Assembly: GCA_964584755.1 (NCBI GenBank)
Contig: CAZPAV010000017.1
Coordinates: 1 to 52,059, forward strand
DNA length: 52,059 nt
DNA from: CAZPAV01 sp964584755
GTDB lineage: Bacteria > Actinomycetota > Acidimicrobiia > Spongiisociales > UBA5794
Reading direction: 5' to 3'
How positions within the stretch are numbered: the first letter of the stretch is position 1; every line of letters begins with the position of its first letter. The translations under genes and the position numbers were made by a program. Below, piece by piece: positions 47,610 through 52,059 of this stretch. The notes under the pieces were generated by a model. That model was not told the DNA's origin. It did no database searches and worked only from the letters and a program-made list of their open reading frames with translations.

Positions 47610-48050
47610 TCACTTCCCGGCGATGCGGCCGGCGAGGTCCTCGACCTGCTGGGGGAATCCCGAGGCGATGGCGGCGTGGATGGCGGGGAAGAGGAGCGTC
47701 GACATCATCCCCCGGGAGTGCACCTCGAGGCTCACCGCCACGTCGGTGATCTCGCCGTCGGAGGCGAGCTCGGCGGTGATCGTTCCCGCCATCTCTCCGG
47801 CCTCGAGGTCGATGACGAAGCAGGTGGGGGGCCGGTGGTCGACGGTGCGGGCCGAACCCCGGTACTCGCGACCGCCGATCCGGGTCGACCAGCGGTAGCC
47901 GAGGAGCACCCCCTCCGGGTCGTGGACCGGGTCCCACACCTCCTGGACGGGACCGAGCTGCTCCCAGGTGGCCGGGTCTTGGAGGGCCGCCCACACGTCC
48001 TCGATCGGCGTGGCGATGCGGATGGTGTGGGCGAAGACGGCGCTCGGCAT
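47610..48050 (-). CDS. SRPBCC (START/polyketide cyclase-like) family protein
   Basis: 146 residues, ATG at 48050. Opens FAHTIRIATPIEDVWAALQD, then PATWEQLGPVQEV, the typical beta-strand and helix start of the Bet v1/SRPBCC fold, and ends in the long C-terminal helix LLFPAIHAAIASGFPQQVED. It binds a hydrophobic ligand in related proteins; the ligand is unknown here. The TAACCT at 48059-48064 lies eight bases before the ATG. Its 3' end is copied at 44701. Confidence 0.82.
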   Translation of the reverse strand: MPSAVFAHTIRIATPIEDVWAALQDPATWEQLGPVQEVWDPVHDPEGVLLGYRWSTRIGGREYRGSARTVDHRPPTCFVIDLEAGEMAGTITAELASDGEITDVAVSLEVHSRGMMSTLLFPAIHAAIASGFPQQVEDLAGRIAGK

Positions 48051-48058
48051 GGGCGGGG

Positions 48059-48064
48059 AGGTTA
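48059..48064 (-). promoter_or_regulatory. -10 box (TAACCT) eight bases before the SRPBCC ATG
   Basis: Minus strand reads GCTAACCT-CCCCGCCC-ATG. Spacing is a little longer than in the other leaderless-type promoters here. Confidence 0.4.
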
Positions 48065-48142
48065 GCTCCGGGTCGCCCGCGGGGAGGGCACCGAGCGGTG
48101 ACGAGGAGTCGAGGGCCCGTGGTGTCAGGATCCTGGGCGTGC

Positions 48143-48220
48143 TATCGTTGCGTTCGCGGACCGCGTGTCCGCCCGGTTAACGGGCCCCGGCTCCCTCGTC
48201 GTAGGGAGACCGGGGCTTTT
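48143..48220 (+). ncRNA. Candidate structured small RNA or leader ending in an intrinsic terminator
   Basis: Behind a TATCGT hexamer at 48143-48148 come three hairpins: GCGGAC-CGCGT-GTCCGC (48156-48172), CCCG-GTTAA-CGGG (about 48172-48184), and a 13-bp stem GCCCCGGCTCCCT with AGGGAGACCGGGGC (48184-48216, one bulged A) followed by TTTT (48217-48220). The last is the only classical intrinsic terminator in the window. An RNA of about 65-70 bases would result. It ends 31 bases before the NYN gene, which has its own -10 box. No known RNA family is recognised. Confidence 0.55.
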
Positions 48221-48239
48221 CTCCGGGGTCGATTCCGCG

Positions 48240-48245
48240 TACGCT
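48240..48245 (+). promoter_or_regulatory. -10 box (TACGCT) six bases before the NYN ATG
   Basis: GTACGCT-CGCTCC-ATG: leaderless arrangement, downstream of the terminator at 48184-48220, so the NYN gene can be transcribed independently of the structured RNA. Confidence 0.55.
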
Positions 48246-48251
48246 CGCTCC

Positions 48252-48998
48252 ATGCCCGTTCCGGCCGTCGCCGCGCTCGCCGACGACCCGACCGCCCGGG
48301 TCGTGGTCTTCGTCGACGGGCAGAACCTCTATCACCGATGCAAGGCGCTCTACGGTCATCCGCTGTGTCATCCGCATCTCCTCGCCGAGTACCTTGCCGG
48401 TTCGAGAACGCGACACCGGATCGCCTGTCGCTTCTACACCGGGGTGCCGAGCCCCAACGAGCCGGGAGAGCGGACGAAGCGCCGGAACCTCGATCGTCGG
48501 CTCGCGGGAATGCGCAAGGTCGGCGTCACCGTGGTCACCCGTCCGTTGCGCTACCACGACGCCTGGGGGATCGACGACCCACTCCCGGGCCCGAACGCGG
48601 ATACCCCATCCCGGGTGGTCCGCGTGTCCCCGTACCGGCGAGCGCAGGAGAAGGGGATCGACCTCGCCCTGGCCCTCGACGTCGTCGAGTTCGCGTTGAC
48701 CGGCGTGCTCGACGTGGCGATCGTCGTGAGCTTCGATCGCGACCTGCATGAGATCCCTCGAGCGGTCAGGAACCTCCGGGGGTCGCTGCCGGGCCCCGTG
48801 CGGATCGAGGCCGCCGTGCCGGTGGCCGAGGGACGACGTCGTCCCATCATCTTGGATGGGTTCGACTACACGCACCAGGTGCCACCTTCCGTGTTCGCGT
48901 ACCTCGCGGATCGCACGGACTACACCGTCGAGGACGAGCGCTGGATCCCGGTGGAGCCCCCTCGTTCCCTCCAGGACGTCGGCTTCCGCGGAAGGTGA
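48252..48998 (+). CDS. NYN-domain (PIN-like) nuclease family protein
   Basis: 248 residues from the ATG at 48252. The NYN/LabA fold is seen in VVVFVDGQNLYHRC (Asp22 is the first metal Asp), GIDLALALDVVEFALTGVLD with further acidic residues, and VAIVVSFDRDLHEIPRAV. NYN domains are PIN-like nucleases that cleave RNA in processing, toxin and defence settings. No antitoxin gene is next to it; the structured RNA just upstream is the only close partner. Codon and base use are less GC-extreme than in neighbours, which hints at later acquisition. Confidence 0.82.
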   Translation: MPVPAVAALADDPTARVVVFVDGQNLYHRCKALYGHPLCHPHLLAEYLAGSRTRHRIACRFYTGVPSPNEPGERTKRRNLDRRLAGMRKVGVTVVTRPLRYHDAWGIDDPLPGPNADTPSRVVRVSPYRRAQEKGIDLALALDVVEFALTGVLDVAIVVSFDRDLHEIPRAVRNLRGSLPGPVRIEAAVPVAEGRRRPIILDGFDYTHQVPPSVFAYLADRTDYTVEDERWIPVEPPRSLQDVGFRGR

Positions 48999-49062
48999 TC
49001 GGTAGCGGAGCGCCGCTCGGCAACGAGGTCCGCGGTCTGGTGCTCTCGCCGGCCGGTGTCTC

Positions 49063-49485
49063 CTACCCCGCCACCTCGGTGTAGCCGAGGGCGCGCAGGG
49101 CTGCGCGGATGCGGGCGGCGGCGTCGTCGAGGGCCTCGGGTGGCGTGGTCGGGTCGGCCCTGCGGAAGTCGAGGTCGGCCTCCGAGTCGATGGGGATCAC
49201 GTGGAGGTGGGTGTGGGGGACCTCGAGGCCGGCGATGATCACGCCCACCCGGACCGGGTCGAAGGCCCGCTGCAGCGCCCGCCCGACCGCCTGGGCGACG
49301 CCGGTGAGGTGCGCCGCCAGGTGCGGTTCCAGGTCGATCCAGTGCGCCACCTCGGCCCGGGGGACGACGAGGGTGTGTCCCGGCCGGAGGGGGGCGATCG
49401 TCAGGAACGCCACCGCCTCGTCGTCCCGCCACACGAACCGGCCGGGGAGCTCCCCGGCGATGATCTTCGTGAAGATGGATGCCAT
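49063..49485 (-). CDS. HIT family nucleotide hydrolase
   Basis: 140 residues, ATG at 49485 with GGAGGAAC upstream. Histidine-triad motif HTHLHVIP (about 92-99); IFTKIIAGELPGRFVW at the start is the usual HIT opening. HIT proteins hydrolyse AMP-linked compounds such as adenosine phosphoramidate. TAGCGT about 30 bases upstream could be the -10 box. Confidence 0.92.
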   Translation of the reverse strand: MASIFTKIIAGELPGRFVWRDDEAVAFLTIAPLRPGHTLVVPRAEVAHWIDLEPHLAAHLTGVAQAVGRALQRAFDPVRVGVIIAGLEVPHTHLHVIPIDSEADLDFRRADPTTPPEALDDAAARIRAALRALGYTEVAG

Positions 49486-49681
49486 CGTTCCTCCGTGGGT
49501 GGTTCCGACGTGCCGTGAACGCTAGCGAGCCGGCCGCCTGTGGCCGGGAACGGCGATCCCCGGCGGCCGCCGCGCACCTTGGTGTTGCCCGAGGTGCCGC
49601 CTAGCGTGGTGCCGGGCAGGGGGGCGGACAAAGGACTCAGCGCCGGTCCGGACGCACCCGATAGAAGGTGTGGTGGAGAAC

Positions 49682-52059
49682 ATGAGACACCGCGTCGCCG
49701 TCCTGGTCGCCGTGGTCGGGCTGCTGGGCACCCTGCCGGCACCGGCCCTCGGCGCAGGGACGCCCCTGCCGTCCTCCGGCGGCGACCTCGCGAGCTGGTC
49801 GGTGCCCGCCGGGGGCCCCGTGCTCGTCGACGGATCGGGGGAGGCGGCCGAGGAGGCCGCCGCGGCGGCGACCGCGACCCCCGAGACCGCCGCCTCGGGC
49901 TTCTCCCCCCAGGGAGGCGGGGGGACGGTGACGATCTCGGGCGCCGGGTGGGGCCACGGGGTCGGCATGAGCCAGTACGGGGCGTACGGGCGGGCGCTCG
50001 ACGGTCAGAGCGCCGCCGACATCCTCGCCGCCTACTACCCGGGGACGACCCTCGGTCCCGACACGAGCGGCGATCCGGTGTGGGTGAACGTCGAGTCGGA
50101 GGTGATCAAGGTGGTGCTGCGGGCGGCGGCGATCGCCACGCCGGCGACGCCGGTGACGGTCACCCGGGACGACACCGCCCTCGGCGGGGGCGTCGAGACC
50201 GTCGAGCTGCACGACGGCGACACCTTGACGGTCACCGCGCTCGATCTCGCCGGCCCGCCGCAGGATCCCCGCCGCTGCCGCTTCTCGGGTCCGGGCGGCT
50301 TCACCTCCACGAAGGGCTCCTGCAACATCGACCTCGTCTGGGACGGCGACGCGGCGGCCCCCACGATGCGGATCGTCATCGACAAGGTGTGGTACCCGGG
50401 GACCCCGACGGCCGGCGTGGACTGCACCCACTCCCTCGGATCCACCGTCCTCGACTGCGCCTACGCCTACGGCCGCATGCACATCCGCCCCGACGACCAC
50501 AACGAGCCGTACCCGGCCGACGCCGGGTTCCACGTCGTCGAGGAGATGTCCCTCGACGCCTACGTCCTCGGCATCGGGGAGATGCCGTACGGATGGCCGC
50601 AGGCGGCCCTCCAGACCCAGGCGATCGCCGCCCGCACCTTCGCCCGCTACCGCACCGAGTCCCGCGCCGCCCCGGCGGACCGCCCCTGGTGCTGGTGCAA
50701 CCTCTACGACACGTCCATCGACCAGGTGTACCTGGGATGGGGGTTCGACCAGGTGGGCATCGTCGGGCCGGTGGCGCAGAACTGGACCGACGCGGTGCAC
50801 GCCACCGACGGGCAGATCCTCACCTACGGCGGCGCCGCCGCCCAGACCTACTACTCGTCCTCGAACGGCGGGGCCTCCGAGAACAACGAGGACGTGTGGG
50901 GCGGATCCCCCATCCCCTACCTGCGGTCGGTGCCGGACCCGTGGAGCCTCGTCACCGCCAACCCGTTCGCCTCCTGGGACAAGACCGTCGACCTCACCGC
51001 GTTCGCCGCCGCAGTGGGGCTCGACGAGATCTGGGATGTCGACATCGCCGCCACCTACGACTCGGGGACCCCCAGCGACATCCGGGTGGTGGGGACGCTC
51101 GGTGGGACGGAGACGACCCGCCACTTCACCGGCGCCGAGTTCCGCACGACGTTCGGACTGCTCTCCTCCCACGTCACCGGCGTCACCGGGCCGTGGCCCA
51201 TCGTCGACCGCTGGTGGGGTCAGGACCGGTACGAGACCGCGGTGGCGATCTCGACGGAGGGGTACCCGAGCGGTGCCGGCACGGTGTTCGTCGCCACCGG
51301 CCTCAACTTCCCCGACGCGCTCGTCGCCGCCCCCCTCGCCGAGGTGCGGGGCGGGCCGCTGCTGCTGGTGCGCACCGACTTCATCCCCACGGTGACCCGC
51401 CGCGAGATCGAACGGCTCCAGCCGACGAGGATCGTCATCCTCGGCGGAGAGGGGGTCGTCTCCGCCGGGGTCGCCGACCAGCTCGCCGCCTACGGCACGG
51501 TGGAGCGACTGGCCGGCCCCGACCGGTACGCCACCGCGGCGGCCATCTCCCAGGCGGCGTTCCCCGATCAGGCCCCGGTTGTGTACCTCGCCACCGGTCT
51601 CGACTTCCCCGACGCGCTCTCCGCGGCTCCGCTGGCGGCGGAGGCGGGCGGCCCGGTGCTGCTCACCCGTCCCGGGTCGCTGCCGGCGGTGACCCGGCGG
51701 GAGATCCTCCGCCTCGCTCCGCAGCGGGTCGTCGTCCTCGGCGCCGGCACCTCGGTGGAGCAGACCGTCGTCGACGAGGTCGCCCGCTACGTCCCACAGG
51801 TCGACACCGTCACCGGCGGCGACGCCCTCGCCGTCTCGGCGGCCGCCTCGGCGCGGGGCTTCCCCACCGGGGCGCCGGTGGCGTTCGTGGCGACCGTCGC
51901 CGACTTCCCCGACCCGCCCGCCCCCGGGCCCGCCGCCGCCGCCCCAGGCCCCCCGGTGCCGCCCCCCCCCCCCCCCCCCCTCGCGCCCCGCCCCGCCCCT
52001 CCCCTCCAGCGCCCTGTCGCCCCCCCACACCTCCTCTCCGGGGCCCCTGCCGCTAGCCA
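49682..52059 (+). CDS. Secreted SpoIID/LytB-domain protein with CWB2 repeats, truncated by window end
   Basis: At least 792 codons from the ATG at 49682 (GGTGGAG upstream); it runs off the edge. Signal peptide 1-25. WGHGVGMSQYGAYG at 90-103; SpoIID domain about 262-430 with the catalytic Glu300 in LGIGEMPYGW; then CWB2 wall-binding repeats from about 515, two full (WGQDRYETAVAIS..., AGPDRYATAAAIS...) and a weaker third. SpoIID-type domains cleave peptidoglycan glycan strands stripped of stem peptides; CWB2 repeats attach to wall polymers. Sequence after about 51905 is degraded and the C-terminus is unknown. A TTGGTG-17-TAGCGT pair (about 49579-49607) may be the promoter. Confidence 0.85.
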   Translation, partial: MRHRVAVLVAVVGLLGTLPAPALGAGTPLPSSGGDLASWSVPAGGPVLVDGSGEAAEEAAAAATATPETAASGFSPQGGGGTVTISGAGWGHGVGMSQYGAYGRALDGQSAADILAAYYPGTTLGPDTSGDPVWVNVESEVIKVVLRAAAIATPATPVTVTRDDTALGGGVETVELHDGDTLTVTALDLAGPPQDPRRCRFSGPGGFTSTKGSCNIDLVWDGDAAAPTMRIVIDKVWYPGTPTAGVDCTHSLGSTVLDCAYAYGRMHIRPDDHNEPYPADAGFHVVEEMSLDAYVLGIGEMPYGWPQAALQTQAIAARTFARYRTESRAAPADRPWCWCNLYDTSIDQVYLGWGFDQVGIVGPVAQNWTDAVHATDGQILTYGGAAAQTYYSSSNGGASENNEDVWGGSPIPYLRSVPDPWSLVTANPFASWDKTVDLTAFAAAVGLDEIWDVDIAATYDSGTPSDIRVVGTLGGTETTRHFTGAEFRTTFGLLSSHVTGVTGPWPIVDRWWGQDRYETAVAISTEGYPSGAGTVFVATGLNFPDALVAAPLAEVRGGPLLLVRTDFIPTVTRREIERLQPTRIVILGGEGVVSAGVADQLAAYGTVERLAGPDRYATAAAISQAAFPDQAPVVYLATGLDFPDALSAAPLAAEAGGPVLLTRPGSLPAVTRREILRLAPQRVVVLGAGTSVEQTVVDEVARYVPQVDTVTGGDALAVSAAASARGFPTGAPVAFVATVADFPDPPAPGPAAAAPGPPVPPPPPPPLAPRPAPPLQRPVAPPHLLSGAPAAS
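51905..52059. other. Low-complexity C-rich contig edge
   Basis: The third CWB2 repeat is read normally to FVATVADFPD and then the codons turn to Pro/Ala with long C runs, although the underlying repeat pattern is still faintly visible. This mirrors the G-rich left edge and looks like assembly decay. Confidence 0.7.

Noticed and set aside
48156..48216. A divergent tRNA in the three-hairpin element before the NYN gene
   Set aside because: There is no acceptor pairing between the ends, no T-loop TTCGA and no 7-base anticodon loop.

Overview
The window is about 52 kb of very GC-rich DNA from an actinomycete-type chromosome. WhiB and DUF3107 are actinobacterial hallmarks. The series argS-lysA-hom-thrC-rho-rpmE-DUF1385-prfA-prmC-sua5-glyA-ATP synthase, the many GTG starts, a DUF5317 protein and a SpoIID protein with CWB2 repeats point to a deep-branching Actinomycetota, most likely Acidimicrobiia. 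That placement is an inference from gene content and order. Nothing looks like a phage, plasmid, transposon or CRISPR array.

Left arm (1-9.7 kb): a partial gene at a degraded contig edge; a secreted transglycosylase; a gamma-glutamyltransferase translationally coupled to a conserved hypothetical; a possible 28-residue small protein; two overlapping membrane HD-domain genes, one near-canonical HD-GYP and one degenerate; then DUF5317, an enoyl-CoA hydratase, a TlpA-type thioredoxin and a soluble molybdopterin oxidoreductase.

Iron-sulfur/redox block (9.7-16.3 kb): aconitase; an AhpD-like peroxidase-related gene read through one in-frame UGA in a C-x-x-U motif, with a SECIS-like hairpin behind it; a SufR-like three-cysteine regulator divergent from the Mrp/ApbC Fe-S carrier; DUF3107; whiB with a perfect CRP-type operator; yqeY; and tRNA-Arg(CCG) beside argS.

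Housekeeping block (16.3-38.2 kb): argS, lysA, hom and thrC (with no thrB following), rho with its own promoter and leader, rpmE, a DUF1385 membrane protein, prfA, prmC, sua5/tsaC, a small membrane protein, glyA, and the full ATP synthase operon (atpZ/I-like, atpI-like, atpBEFHAGDC). A second perfect CRP-type palindrome precedes the ATP synthase operon. An O-antigen-ligase-like gene sits on the opposite strand between lysA and hom.

Right arm (38.2-52 kb): metH and a metF-like gene on the minus strand behind a SAM-I riboswitch; then envelope genes (a small secreted protein, a GT87-like transferase, a DUF2079 protein, a Dpm1-like GT2), flanked by a 45-bp imperfect repeat made from the 3' end of an SRPBCC gene; a candidate structured RNA ending in an intrinsic terminator; a NYN-domain nuclease-like gene; a HIT protein; and a SpoIID/CWB2 surface protein running off the right edge. 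The outermost ~100-150 bases at both ends decay into low-complexity G or C and should not be trusted.

The strongest lead is the UGA-containing AhpD-like gene at 12436-12984, a probable selenoprotein. Next are the matching CRP-type sites at whiB and atp, the structured RNA at 48.15-48.22 kb, and a set of -10 hexamers placed 6-8 nt before start codons that imply leaderless transcripts.
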